A stretch of DNA of 64,000 nucleotides from WJMT01 sp964456985 (GCA_964456985.1 CAYWDH010000004.1:45938-109937), one strand, 5' to 3'; counted from the first letter of the stretch, positions 40,920 to 49,852 are shown. Notes: generated by a model from the sequence alone, not told the origin. A program made the numbers and translations.

Positions 40920-42215
40920 TTACTTAACCTGTTCCTCAATCCAGTCAGTGGTAATTGTTTTTGGTCTTTCAATAGGAAGACCGAGAGCTCTATCCCATAT
41001 AAGTGAGGCAAGTACACCAATCGCACGCGAGACGCCGAAGAAGACAGTGTAGAAGTCATATTCTTTGATACCGTAATGGAGCAGCAGGCATCCGGAATGA
41101 GCATCGACATTAGGCCATGGGTTCTTGGCTTTTCCGTGTTCTTTAAGGATATCCGGAGTCACATCATAGATAGCGCTTACGACCTGGAAGATTTTATCGT
41201 CAGGGAGATGCTTGAGGGCAAATTCTCTCTGGGCCATGTACCTGGGATCAGTTTGTCGGAGGACAGCATGACCGTAACCGGGGATGACTTTTCCTGCTTT
41301 CAGAGTGTCCCACAGATATTTTTTAAGCTGTTCTTTATTGGGAACTCCCCCAAGGTCTTCCATCACTTCCATGATCCAGCGGAGAACTTCCTGGTTAGCC
41401 AGACCATGGAGAGGGCCTGCCAGGCCGTCCATCCCTGCGGAAAGAGAATAGTAGGCATCGGATAAGGCAGAGCCGACCAAATGAGTGGTGTGTGCAGAGA
41501 CATTACCTCCCTCATGGTCGCTGTGGATAACCAGATAGAGACGTATCAGTTCTTTGAATTTCTCATCATCTGAGCCGACCATATGGGCCAGGTTACCTCC
41601 CCAATCCAGGTTCGGATCCGAGGGGATATGCTCGTTATTCTTGTAAGACCTTCTGTAAATATAGGCTGCAATTTTTGGGAGTTTTGCGAGGAGATTCATG
41701 ACATCTTCATACATGGGATCCCAGTATTCCAATTTGTTGATTCCTTCTCTGTATCTCTGAGCGAATACCGAATCTTTCTGAAGGGCCAAAATGGCCTGTG
41801 CGAATTGGGTCATGGGGTGAGTGTCAGTGGGAATGGAATCCACGATCTTTATAAGATAGCCAGGAAGCTCACCGCGTTTTTTCCATTCTTCGGTCAGTGC
41901 TTTGACATCTTCTTCAGTGGGAATGTCACCTGTTAAAAGAAGATAAAAAATGCCTTCCGGAAGAGGCTCTTCTCCGCCAGGGGCCTTGGGAAGCTTTTTC
42001 CTTAATTCGGGAATATTGAATCCCCGGAACCGGATCCCTTCAAAAGGGTCAAGAGCTGATGTTTCCGTAACAATGCATTTGACGCCGCGCATGCCGCCAT
42101 AGGCTTGCTGGATGCTAACTTCAGAGATTTTTTTATCGCCGTGTTCTTTGATCAGCTTTTTGACTCTTTCCTGCATGGGACCGATTTTTGATTTAAGTGT
42201 GTCTTTTAATGCCAT
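40920..42215 (-). CDS. gltA: citrate synthase, mitochondrial (type I) form
   Basis: A 431-residue enzyme from the ATG at 42215 (strong AAAGGAGGTC upstream); a further in-frame ATG at 42302 lies above the Shine-Dalgarno and inside the promoter. It condenses acetyl-CoA with oxaloacetate. HSDHEGGNVSAHT, GPLHGLANQEVL, VPGYGHAVLRQTDPRY (catalytic His) and NVDAHSGCLLLHYG (catalytic Asp) follow the human and yeast enzymes closely, as do AYGGMRGVK and PFEGIRFRGF near the N-terminus. It lacks the NADH-binding domain of E. coli-type enzymes. It is a single gene with clear promoter and terminator. Confidence 0.96.
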   Translation of the reverse strand: MALKDTLKSKIGPMQERVKKLIKEHGDKKISEVSIQQAYGGMRGVKCIVTETSALDPFEGIRFRGFNIPELRKKLPKAPGGEEPLPEGIFYLLLTGDIPTEEDVKALTEEWKKRGELPGYLIKIVDSIPTDTHPMTQFAQAILALQKDSVFAQRYREGINKLEYWDPMYEDVMNLLAKLPKIAAYIYRRSYKNNEHIPSDPNLDWGGNLAHMVGSDDEKFKELIRLYLVIHSDHEGGNVSAHTTHLVGSALSDAYYSLSAGMDGLAGPLHGLANQEVLRWIMEVMEDLGGVPNKEQLKKYLWDTLKAGKVIPGYGHAVLRQTDPRYMAQREFALKHLPDDKIFQVVSAIYDVTPDILKEHGKAKNPWPNVDAHSGCLLLHYGIKEYDFYTVFFGVSRAIGVLASLIWDRALGLPIERPKTITTDWIEEQVK

Positions 42216-42286
42216 TTTAAGACCTCCTTTTCTTTTTTTGGGTATTATTTTTATGATTCTTTGAACCCGACTTTTAAAGAAATATG

Positions 42287-42315
42287 AATATAACACTGTC
42301 ATATTATTCTGTCAA
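42287..42315 (-). promoter_or_regulatory. promoter of citrate synthase
   Basis: On the minus strand, TTGACA (42315-42310), a 17-nt spacer and TATATT (42292-42287). The leader to the ATG at 42215 would be about 65 nt. Confidence 0.7.
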
Positions 42316-42385
42316 TTTTTTTGCTTTTTTGGGATAGGATTTGAGGTCGATTTTGGGTATTGAGTGAAAACTCGACAGAAAGGTA

Positions 42386-42414
42386 TTGCAAGGTTGATTG
42401 TTTGTCATTATAAT
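42386..42414 (+). promoter_or_regulatory. promoter of tRNA-Asp
   Basis: TTGCAA (42386-42391), a 17-nt spacer and a perfect TATAAT (42409-42414). The start would lie near 42421, about 8 nt before the mature tRNA. Confidence 0.7.
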
Positions 42415-42428
42415 TGTGTCACCCTTGC

Positions 42429-42505
<77 letters not shown>

Positions 42506-42616
42506 GAATTTCTCCTGTAGCCAAATATACCCATCATTTTTATAGATACAGTCATTGGGAGTGTTTTATTTTACTAATCTTTTTTCGTTGTCAAGAACCC
42601 AAGCCAACTGCGCTCC

Positions 42617-45232
42617 TTACTCATAGCGCAGGACTTTGACCGGGTCAGTGCTGGCGGTCAGAAAAGCCTGGATGCTGACAGTTAGAAGAGTCAGGCCCAG
42701 CGTCAGGACTGCGGCAAGGCCAAACATCCAGAGGGAGACTCCGGTCCGGTAAGCAAAATTCTGCAGCCATTTCCATATGATGTAATAGGCCAGGGGCCAG
42801 GCAATGACATTGGCGGCAAGGACAAGAAGGGCAAATTCAGAGGTGAGCATCCGGATCAATCCGGGCACAGAAGCGCCAAGGATTTTACGTATCCCCACTT
42901 CCTTGGTTCTCTGTTCAGCCGTGAATGTGGCAAGTCCGTAAAGGCCGAAGAGGGCGATGACTACAGCCAGAAGCGCAAAACCGCCGAATATTTCTCCGGC
43001 TCTTTGCTCGGAACGATAGAAACGGTCGAAATCGCGGTCAAGGAAAAAATATTCAAAGGGGCGGTTGGGTGCTGTTTGATTCCATATTTGTTTCAGAGAA
43101 CTGAGTCCCGCTTGTACATCCTCACCTTTGAGCCGGACCAAAAGAAAAGAGGACTGCTTGGGATAGATATAGATAATGAGCGGCTCAATAGCCTGACGAA
43201 AGGACTGAAAGTGGAAGTCACGAACTATGCCGATCACATGTCCTTCTATATTTTCTGTTTTGATTTTTTTCCCCAAAGGCTGCTTCCAGCCAAAAAGGGA
43301 ACGGGCTGATTCATTGATAAGGATCCCTTCCTCATCAGTGGTCATTTCTCTTGAAAAATCCCGGCCTTCCAGGATCTCCATACCCATTGTGGAGATGAAA
43401 TCGTGATCCACCATCATGACCCAGACGGCTGGTCTTTCTTCACCTGAAGTCCATCCTTCTGGAAACACCCACCAGTGATGGGTGATTCTTCCCGGCAGTC
43501 CGGAGGAGGCGCTCACGCTTTCCACCCTGTTGTTTCGAAGCAACTCGTTTTTAAGGGCTTGGTACTGTTTTTTTATGGAATCGTCACGGAGAGGCATCAC
43601 AACCACTCTCTCTTCGTGAAAACCCAGCTTCTTGGTTTGGATATAATGAAGCTGTTCTTTGACCCCGAAAGTCAGAACGATCAGGGCGATGGATACTGTG
43701 AACTGAAAGATGATCAGGCCTTTCCTGAATTTCCTATTCTGGGGACTCGTTTTTTGTTTTCCTTTAAGCACACGGGTTGGAACAAATCTGGATAAGTAGA
43801 GAGCAGGATAAACTCCGGAAAGCCCCCCAATAAGCACAGCCGTTAATATGAGGCTCAGAGGAAGCCACCATGAGCTAAACAAACCCAGATTTAAATTTTT
43901 ATCCGCCAATGTATTGAACTCGGGAAGAAGGAAGTAAGCAAGACCTAGAGAGAGAATAAGAGCTGAAATGGAGAAAAGAACAGATTCGCCTAAAAACTGC
44001 TTGATGAGCTGGATTCGCTGAGCACCCATTACCTTTCTCATACCCACTTCTTTAGCACGTGTGGCTGAACGGGCTGTGGTCAGGTTGATGAAGTTGATGG
44101 TTGCAATCCCGATTATAAAGGCGGCGACTGTAAGAAAAATAACGATATAGGAGGCATCGCTGTTGGGCTCGATCTCGTTTTCCAGATGGGAATGCAGCCT
44201 TATGGAAGTGAGTGCCTGAAGTCTGGGATAGAGAATAGACTGGCCCGTGTCTCCGGCGTGCTTTTTGATCAATGCTGAGAAATTATTTTCCACATCTTTA
44301 GGGGCAGTGTCCTCTTGCAAAAGAAGATAGGTGTAGTACATATGGTTGAACCAGTTGTCCAGGCTATTCCCCATCCGGTTTCTGACACTGGAAAAGGACG
44401 CAAGAAAATCAAAGGTGAAATGGGAATTTTCAGGAATATCTTCAAAGACTCCTGTGACAAGAAAGTCATTTTTAAAAAACTGATTTTCAAGTGTGATGAT
44501 TTGTCCGACTGGGTCGCTGTTTCCGAAGATTTTCTTAGCTTTGGTCTCAGAGAGGGTTACCGTATAAGGGGCTTTCAAAACAGTGTCCGGGTCACCCTCT
44601 GTGAGTTTAAAAGAAAACACTTTAAAAACGCTTTCATCAGCAAAAAACCATTTGTCTTCGTAGAATCTCTCTTCCCCATACCTGATGAAAACCTTGTTTC
44701 CTCCGAAGTCTCCGGGAAGAAACCGTACGGCCTCCGTCACCTGAGGGATCTCTTCTTTCATGGAAGGACCAAAGGGAGCCGGGGTTATGGCCATTTCCCT
44801 CTTTTGATCCTGAAGGTTTAAAACTTCATAAACCCGATAGATCCGGTCAGCGTTTTTGTGGTATCGGTCATAGCTGAGCTCGTCTTTTACAAAGAGAAGA
44901 ATCAACAGGCCGCTTGTAAATCCTACTGCCAGACTGAACAGTGTGATAAAGGAGTAAATCTTATTCCGTCTTATAAGCCGGAATGCTGTTTTTAAATAAT
45001 TTTTGACCATATCAATGCTCCTATAAATGGAATCGCGAAAAAAGCCGGGGATTGATTTGAATATCTGTCCTAAGAGCCAGAGGTAGGCTTTGAGCCGGCC
45101 CTTCTTGCGAAGGACATAGGTGTATATTTCTGTGAAATCTCCGTAAAGTGTGTCCTGGTCGTGGTCCGGTAGAATGACCAACAGGATCCAGCGGGCCGGA
45201 GTCGGGATGCGGAATAAATTCTTTTTGTGCAT
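42617..45232 (-). CDS. large FtsX-type permease with N-terminal prefix domain (second of three)
   Basis: An 871-residue membrane protein. The prefix (about 1-80: TPARWILLVILPDHDQDTLYGDFTEIY and AYLWLLGQIFKSIPGF) is followed by a permease unit with ARSATRAKEVGMRKVMGAQR and another with TAEQRTKEVGIRKILGASVP, each with a large periplasmic part; it ends DPVKVLRYE. It is the closest kind of relative in this window to the genes at 20.3 and 61.5 kb. The padR gene lies 1 nt upstream. No ATPase is encoded nearby. The role is probably export or envelope stress sensing; unknown. Confidence 0.86.
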   Translation of the reverse strand: MHKKNLFRIPTPARWILLVILPDHDQDTLYGDFTEIYTYVLRKKGRLKAYLWLLGQIFKSIPGFFRDSIYRSIDMVKNYLKTAFRLIRRNKIYSFITLFSLAVGFTSGLLILLFVKDELSYDRYHKNADRIYRVYEVLNLQDQKREMAITPAPFGPSMKEEIPQVTEAVRFLPGDFGGNKVFIRYGEERFYEDKWFFADESVFKVFSFKLTEGDPDTVLKAPYTVTLSETKAKKIFGNSDPVGQIITLENQFFKNDFLVTGVFEDIPENSHFTFDFLASFSSVRNRMGNSLDNWFNHMYYTYLLLQEDTAPKDVENNFSALIKKHAGDTGQSILYPRLQALTSIRLHSHLENEIEPNSDASYIVIFLTVAAFIIGIATINFINLTTARSATRAKEVGMRKVMGAQRIQLIKQFLGESVLFSISALILSLGLAYFLLPEFNTLADKNLNLGLFSSWWLPLSLILTAVLIGGLSGVYPALYLSRFVPTRVLKGKQKTSPQNRKFRKGLIIFQFTVSIALIVLTFGVKEQLHYIQTKKLGFHEERVVVMPLRDDSIKKQYQALKNELLRNNRVESVSASSGLPGRITHHWWVFPEGWTSGEERPAVWVMMVDHDFISTMGMEILEGRDFSREMTTDEEGILINESARSLFGWKQPLGKKIKTENIEGHVIGIVRDFHFQSFRQAIEPLIIYIYPKQSSFLLVRLKGEDVQAGLSSLKQIWNQTAPNRPFEYFFLDRDFDRFYRSEQRAGEIFGGFALLAVVIALFGLYGLATFTAEQRTKEVGIRKILGASVPGLIRMLTSEFALLVLAANVIAWPLAYYIIWKWLQNFAYRTGVSLWMFGLAAVLTLGLTLLTVSIQAFLTASTDPVKVLRYE

Positions 45233-45233
45233 G

Positions 45234-45557
45234 TTATTTTTTATCCGGATTAAAGGCTAGATTTTTCCACATCCTTTTATGGAGAAGGCGGATCTCTTCC
45301 AGAGCCCCGATCCCCTGTTTGGTAAGGCGGTAATACTTTACAGCTTTTCCTCCCCGAACCGCTGTTGGCTTTCCAAGAAAAGATTCCAAATATCCTTTAT
45401 TCTCCAGGCGGTTAAGAGGGACGTAGATCGTACCCAATGAAAAGGATTTTCCTGTGAATTTTTTGACCTTTTCGCGAATAGTCACTAAATAGGCCTCATC
45501 ATTGAGATTACGCACTGCCATGAGAACCTGTTCTTCTTGTCTTGTAAGATATGACAT
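45234..45557 (-). CDS. PadR-family transcriptional regulator (second of two)
   Basis: A 107-residue winged-helix protein. It begins MSYLTRQEEQVLMAVRNLNDEAYLVTIREKV and has SLGTIYVPLNRLENKGYLES and VRGGKAVKYYRLTKQGI, the PadR recognition helix and wing. It is similar to, but clearly diverged from, the regulator at 22.9 kb. It is followed after 1 nt by the large permease gene. A promoter with an overlapping palindrome lies upstream. The likely signal is unknown. Confidence 0.88.
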   Translation of the reverse strand: MSYLTRQEEQVLMAVRNLNDEAYLVTIREKVKKFTGKSFSLGTIYVPLNRLENKGYLESFLGKPTAVRGGKAVKYYRLTKQGIGALEEIRLLHKRMWKNLAFNPDKK

Positions 45558-45581
45558 CGGTTTGTTTTTCCTTTTTTCTGT

Positions 45582-45611
45582 AATATAATATATTTCTTTG
45601 AATATTTCAAA
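45582..45611 (-). promoter_or_regulatory. promoter of the second padR/permease pair with overlapping palindrome
   Basis: On the minus strand, TTGAAA (45610-45605), a 17-nt spacer and TATATT (45587-45582). TTTGAA-TAT-TTCAAA at 45597-45611 is a perfect 6-3-6 palindrome over the -35 box, a plausible PadR binding site. Confidence 0.5.
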
Positions 45612-45748
45612 CTAATCATTATATATATACGCACAGGATCACAAAAAGGTTGCAGGGTCATAAAAAAAAAGGTGATTTTTTTTAATATTGGGCAAATGAT
45701 TCCTATGTATGATAAAATGCAGAGACCTTTTATATTGGGGAGGCTTCT

Positions 45749-46468
45749 GTGATCGATCACCTCATTATCGAGCCTATGTCAGAGGAGCTAATCCTCTGGC
45801 GGTGCCTTCACGGCGGAGCTCTCAGCGCAGAGAATATCGATAATCCCGGGCAGGACTTACAGCTTGACTGGCCTTCACTCCGCGCTCGAAATGTTCTTTT
45901 GCTTAAAAAACTTATAGATACGTATGGCTCGGCTGCCATTGTTGCATGGGACCGTGATAAAGTGGTGGCAACGCTTCGATTCTACCCTAAAGCGCTGTGC
46001 TCTTTCAGTGACGCGGGCATTGGCTTCTGCCTGCAGCAGGCTTTTCCCGCAGGTCCGGAACAGGATCTGCTTATGCGCGATTTTCCACCTGTTGAAAAGC
46101 TTACGGATAGAACCTTGTTTGCGCACTGCATGATGGTCGTGTCGCCCAAAGAAGAGCCGGAGCGTTACAGGCGCAAGGGGCTGGCGGTACATATGGCGCA
46201 TGAAATGATCCGCTGGGCAAAGTCGCACGGCTGGAATGGCATCGAGACCGTCGCTTATGAGGAAATTCCGCTGCTCTATGCGATATCAGGCGCAGCAGGA
46301 AGGAAGTTCTGGGAGAAGCTGGGATTCAAAATGGTCCTTCAGGACAGGGAGCCCGGCATCGAGGGAGCACTTCTCGAAAAGGTCAAAAAAGAGGCTGTCG
46401 CAGGGGGGATCCCTGCTGAACAGGCTGCAAACAGATACCGGATGCGCCTGGAACTGGGAAACTCTTGA
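45749..46468 (+). CDS. GNAT-family acetyltransferase-like protein
   Basis: A 239-residue protein from a GTG start with GGGGAGG upstream. The middle holds an acetyl-CoA-type fold: DRDKVVATLRFYP, FAHCMMVVSPKEEPERYRRKGLAVHMAHEMIRWAKSHGWNGIETVAYE (the RxxGxA/G-like pyrophosphate loop) and GAAGRKFWEKLGFKMV. The target is unknown. Codons and G+C are higher than in the neighbours, which suggests recent transfer. It could be co-transcribed with the downstream lipoprotein gene (27-nt gap). Confidence 0.75.
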   Translation: MIDHLIIEPMSEELILWRCLHGGALSAENIDNPGQDLQLDWPSLRARNVLLLKKLIDTYGSAAIVAWDRDKVVATLRFYPKALCSFSDAGIGFCLQQAFPAGPEQDLLMRDFPPVEKLTDRTLFAHCMMVVSPKEEPERYRRKGLAVHMAHEMIRWAKSHGWNGIETVAYEEIPLLYAISGAAGRKFWEKLGFKMVLQDREPGIEGALLEKVKKEAVAGGIPAEQAANRYRMRLELGNS

Positions 46469-46495
46469 TGGTGAACTTATAAGAAGGAGGGGACA

Positions 46496-47026
46496 TTGGA
46501 CAGAAGAAAAAAAGGAGTCTTGTGTTTTGTTCTATCGGTTCTAATGGTTTTTATCTCTGGCTGCCGGAAATCTCCGGACGGATCAAATCTGCTGGTTGAT
46601 CTGCCGGTGGATAATATGAAAAATATTATTTCAAAGTCAGACGTTACATTCGTAAGGGATGTTTCAAAAGACGGGAACGGATGTATCCGCATTGATGTTG
46701 ATAAAGCCAAGTTTATCAAACTCTATGAGATTGACACTATTGACCTTGAACATGCCCGGCTGAAATACAAAGCAGAGGTAAAAACCGAAAATTTTTCAGG
46801 AGATACCTTCCTTGAGATGTGGTGCACTTTTGAGGGGAAAGGAAGGTATTTTTCAAGAGGATTAGACAACACCCTTTCAGGAACCAATGATTGGACAACG
46901 CTGGAGACTTTTTTTCTGCTTAGAAAGGGAGAAAATCCGGACAAAGTTGAACTGGATTTGGTTGTAAACGGCAACGGGGGTACGATTTGGGTGGATGCGA
47001 TAAGGCTGGAGAAAGATAGACTATAG
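46496..47026 (+). CDS. predicted lipoprotein with a carbohydrate-binding-like fold
   Basis: A 176-residue protein from a TTG start with AAGGAGGGG upstream. The signal peptide ends in a lipobox FISGC, with Cys23 as the lipidated residue. The mature part is all-beta in pattern (LLVDLPVDNMKNII, CIRIDVDKAKFIKLYEIDTI, LKYKAEVKTENFSGDTFLEMWCTFEGKGRYFSRG, WVDAIRLEK), like a jelly-roll CBM. No close family is recognised. It is convergent with the alpha/beta hydrolase gene (2-nt gap). Confidence 0.75.
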   Translation: MDRRKKGVLCFVLSVLMVFISGCRKSPDGSNLLVDLPVDNMKNIISKSDVTFVRDVSKDGNGCIRIDVDKAKFIKLYEIDTIDLEHARLKYKAEVKTENFSGDTFLEMWCTFEGKGRYFSRGLDNTLSGTNDWTTLETFFLLRKGENPDKVELDLVVNGNGGTIWVDAIRLEKDRL

Positions 47027-47028
47027 AT

Positions 47029-48375
47029 TTATTTTTTAAGGGCATAGATCCAATCGGCTATGTCTTTGATCACGGTTTCATCCACATGGCCCGGTTGTAG
47101 GTATTCTGAAGGAGAGCTGGGGCCTTCACCGGATATAAAGAGGTGGTTGAGGGAAGGGTAGAGTTTGAATGCCACATTATTTTGAGAGGACAGGGCTTTT
47201 TCCCAGTTTTCATAATCTTTTTTCGTCACTTGATAATCGCGTCCTCCCTGAAGGATAAGTAGGGGGCGTTGTATTCCCTTAGCTGTTTCTGCAGGGTCAT
47301 ATCCTTTGAGGCTAAGCCAGTATTCAGGATAGGCTCCCAGAATTTTTTCCTTCTTATCGTTGAGGTCAGCCTGTGTCAGGTTTTTTATTTTTTGGACATC
47401 TGCTTCTGTTTCTTTAAGTTTTTCTTCCTCCTCTTTGGAAAGTTTTCCATCAAGCATGAAAATGTATGTGACCTGTTCGATGTATAGGTCCTCAATCGGC
47501 CTGGTAGCACCGGCCATGATAATGAAGCCGGCGCAATGGGATTCCAGAGGAGCTATCCTGGGTATGAGAGTCCCCCCGAGGCTGTGTCCCAGGATAAAGA
47601 TTTTTTCCTGGTCTATTTTTTCTGTTCTGAGAAGAAGCTCTGCAGCGTATACTGCATCTTCAATGCATTCTTCATAAACGGTTAAGGGGGTGTCTTTCTG
47701 AGACGCCATTTTCTTGCCGTATACTTTTGTCCGTTTGTCATAACGGAGCACAGCGATGTTTTTTGAGGCCAGCCCCCACGCAAGGTCTTTAAAGGGTTTG
47801 TTAGCTCCTACAGATTCGTCCCTATCATTCGGTCCTGAACCATGGACCAGTATAACTGCAGGGAAAGGGCCGTCCCCTTTTGGGATTGATAAAGTGCCCG
47901 GCAGTTTCCATCCTTGCTTTCCGAATTCAACGTCTGTTTCAGTAAAGGAATTCTGGTCGGCATATTCCGGGGGTTTATATGGGACCGGAGTCGGTGTAAA
48001 AAACTGTCCGGCTATCTGTCTTTTCTTATTAAAAACGACTTTTACATCCAAAGTGGCCTTCTCGAACTCACAGGTCACATAAACAATATCATAGTCTGGA
48101 ATGGATTCAGTGCGTATCCCTTTCTGCTGTTTCAATTTTCCGACTTGTTTTAGAACGGCCTCCCAGACCTGTTTCATTTTCTCCGGGGATACCAGTTTTG
48201 TCATGGTTTCATCAAAATCTTTAACAGACGCTTCATAATCTCCTTTCTCCAATGCCTGAACAAACTCTTTAGCTTTGGAAATGAGCTCCTCCTTGGAGAA
48301 AGGAGATTTATACTGGCCGTTCATATTTATTGCAAGGAGTGTGAGCGGAATGAAAATTCCGAGAAGTTTTTTCAT
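47029..48375 (-). CDS. secreted alpha/beta hydrolase with N-terminal DUF3887 domain
   Basis: A 448-residue exported protein from the ATG at 48375 (AAGGAAAA upstream); 11 further upstream residues are possible. A signal peptide (about 1-20) precedes a DUF3887-like domain (about 25-130, AKEFVQALEKGDYEASVKDFD) and an alpha/beta hydrolase domain. The nucleophile is in GHSLGGT, the oxyanion region in LVHGSGPNDRD and the late His in SLNHLF. The likely activity is esterase or peptidase on small molecules outside the cytoplasm. It is a single gene, divergent from the ferritin-like gene. Confidence 0.87.
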   Translation of the reverse strand: MKKLLGIFIPLTLLAINMNGQYKSPFSKEELISKAKEFVQALEKGDYEASVKDFDETMTKLVSPEKMKQVWEAVLKQVGKLKQQKGIRTESIPDYDIVYVTCEFEKATLDVKVVFNKKRQIAGQFFTPTPVPYKPPEYADQNSFTETDVEFGKQGWKLPGTLSIPKGDGPFPAVILVHGSGPNDRDESVGANKPFKDLAWGLASKNIAVLRYDKRTKVYGKKMASQKDTPLTVYEECIEDAVYAAELLLRTEKIDQEKIFILGHSLGGTLIPRIAPLESHCAGFIIMAGATRPIEDLYIEQVTYIFMLDGKLSKEEEEKLKETEADVQKIKNLTQADLNDKKEKILGAYPEYWLSLKGYDPAETAKGIQRPLLILQGGRDYQVTKKDYENWEKALSSQNNVAFKLYPSLNHLFISGEGPSSPSEYLQPGHVDETVIKDIADWIYALKK

Positions 48376-48548
48376 TGTATTTTCCTTTTTGCATTGAATT
48401 ATCCACAATTATATTTAAAGTACGATCAAAATAAAGATTTTATTCAAAATAGGAAATGAATTTTTCAAGCTTTGTTGACCTTTGCGCAATGTTATGAGAG
48501 TATGAAAAACAGTCTGCAAAAAACGAACAATAAAAAAGGAGGACCAAC

Positions 48549-48842
48549 ATGAGTACTGTTTACCATGAATCAGGATTATCAGAAGATGCCAAAGCCGCCC
48601 ACAGGGCTTTGACCAGCTTGATAGAGGAATTAGAGGCTGTGGACTGGTACAACCAGAGAGCAGATGTCGCCCATGATGAGGAGCTTAAAAAAATTCTCAT
48701 CCATAACAGGAATGAAGAGATGGAACACGCGGCCATGCTTCTAGAGTGGCTCCGCAGAAGAGTGCCGGAGTTGGATGAAGAATTGGAAACCTATCTGTTT
48801 AAAACCGCTCCCATAACAGAAATAGAAGAAGAGGAAGACTGA
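48549..48842 (+). CDS. encapsulated-ferritin-family (EncFtn) protein
   Basis: A 97-residue protein strongly like the encapsulated ferritin of Rhodospirillum rubrum: EELEAVDWYNQR, HNRNEEMEHAAMLLEWLRRR and TYLFKTAPITEIE. The ferroxidase ligands are kept: Glu27, Glu57 and His60, with Trp33 and Tyr34. EncFtn forms an annular decamer that oxidises ferrous iron and normally hands it to an encapsulin shell. Here the protein ends EEEED without the usual C-terminal targeting peptide, and no encapsulin gene is adjacent. AAAGGAGG precedes the ATG. It may work alone, or be loaded by an encapsulin encoded elsewhere. Confidence 0.92.
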   Translation: MSTVYHESGLSEDAKAAHRALTSLIEELEAVDWYNQRADVAHDEELKKILIHNRNEEMEHAAMLLEWLRRRVPELDEELETYLFKTAPITEIEEEED

Positions 48843-48860
48843 GTACCGGCCAATCCGGTT

Positions 48861-49409
48861 CTACTTTTTCAGTTTTTCGCCACAGTTCGGGCAGACCTGC
48901 CAATTTTCTTCTACGGGTTTGGAGCAGCTGGGACAGATAGTTTGGAGTCTGGTTCCGCAGTTGGGACAGTAAATGAAGTGTCCGGCGACAAGATCTCCAC
49001 ACTTGGGGCAGGGGAAGGGACTTTTGATTTCTTCGGTGTTTTTTTCGCCTGAGGTTATATCCGAACGAACAATCAAATAGATCAGAAGGCCTATAAGATT
49101 TCCAATAAATACCAGAAGCGCCCATAATATCCCGTTCATACCTCTTCGTTCAGCATCTTTGTAGACCCACACTATGACGAATATCCATATAATAAGCATG
49201 GCCAGGGATAAAATAGAGACAAGAGAGAGACGGAAGAATCCGAATGGTCCGTACTCAATTCCATTTAAGTCAGGTAAACGAACAGATCTAAAGACATGTG
49301 AGAATACGCCCAGGGGCATAAAAAAGCTGGGGAACATCCGTCCGATGAATAAAAGTATCAAAGCGGCTAATAGTATCAGCCCTATTGTCTTTGTTGATGA
49401 ACTTGCCAT
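48861..49409 (-). CDS. membrane protein with C-terminal double zinc ribbon
   Basis: A 182-residue protein from the ATG at 49409 (AAGGAGG upstream). Three hydrophobic segments span about 8-130; one stretch (VWVYKDAERRGMNGILWALLVFIGNLIGLLIYLIV) matches PLDc_N-like membrane hairpins. The C-terminus has two zinc ribbons: CPKCGDLVAGHFIYCPNCGTRL and CPSCSKPVEENWQVCPNCGEKL. Such proteins are widespread and of unknown function. It precedes the two ECF-sigma operon genes on the same strand but is separated from them by 50 nt. Confidence 0.85.
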   Translation of the reverse strand: MASSSTKTIGLILLAALILLFIGRMFPSFFMPLGVFSHVFRSVRLPDLNGIEYGPFGFFRLSLVSILSLAMLIIWIFVIVWVYKDAERRGMNGILWALLVFIGNLIGLLIYLIVRSDITSGEKNTEEIKSPFPCPKCGDLVAGHFIYCPNCGTRLQTICPSCSKPVEENWQVCPNCGEKLKK

Positions 49410-49458
49410 AACAAGCCTCCTTTCTCCTGCTTGTTTGCAATGCAAAGCAAGGAGTGAT

Positions 49459-49830
49459 TTATGTTATCAAGGCATTGCTGCCTATTTTTTGTTTTTGCCT
49501 GAATTTACGGATGATAACCGGAGTAAAAAAGAGTATACATGCGTTTTGGGCAATAAGTATCAAAATGCCTGCGTTCTGCAGGGTAAAAGGTTGACCTAAT
49601 TTTAAAGATTTGGTGAAGGGGAGCATCAGTACCCCTATGATGATGACGGTCAGGGCAAATGCGATCCATATTGATTTGGGCACAGTTGAAGGCAGACTCC
49701 GGCTTAAGAGTTTTTGATGGCAGAGATTTCTGGTTTTTTCCACGAGGTCATAAGAAGGTTCGGGTTTTTGCATTTTCTTCAAATGTGTCCGAATAAATTC
49801 AAGGTCTTTCTTGAAATCTTTGTCTTCCAT
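49459..49830 (-). CDS. small membrane protein, possible anti-sigma partner
   Basis: A 123-residue protein. A charged cytoplasmic N-terminus (about 1-50, EDKDFKKDLEFIRTHLKKMQKPEPSYDLVEKTRNL) is followed by two membrane helices (about 53-72 and 84-106). It lacks the HxxxCxxC zinc motif of ZAS anti-sigma factors. It starts 22 nt downstream of the ECF sigma gene on the same strand, so it may be the membrane regulator of that factor. That role is inferred only from position and topology. Confidence 0.65.
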   Translation of the reverse strand: MEDKDFKKDLEFIRTHLKKMQKPEPSYDLVEKTRNLCHQKLLSRSLPSTVPKSIWIAFALTVIIIGVLMLPFTKSLKLGQPFTLQNAGILILIAQNACILFFTPVIIRKFRQKQKIGSNALIT

Positions 49831-49852
49831 TTTTTTCTCCCATTTTTTTTAG

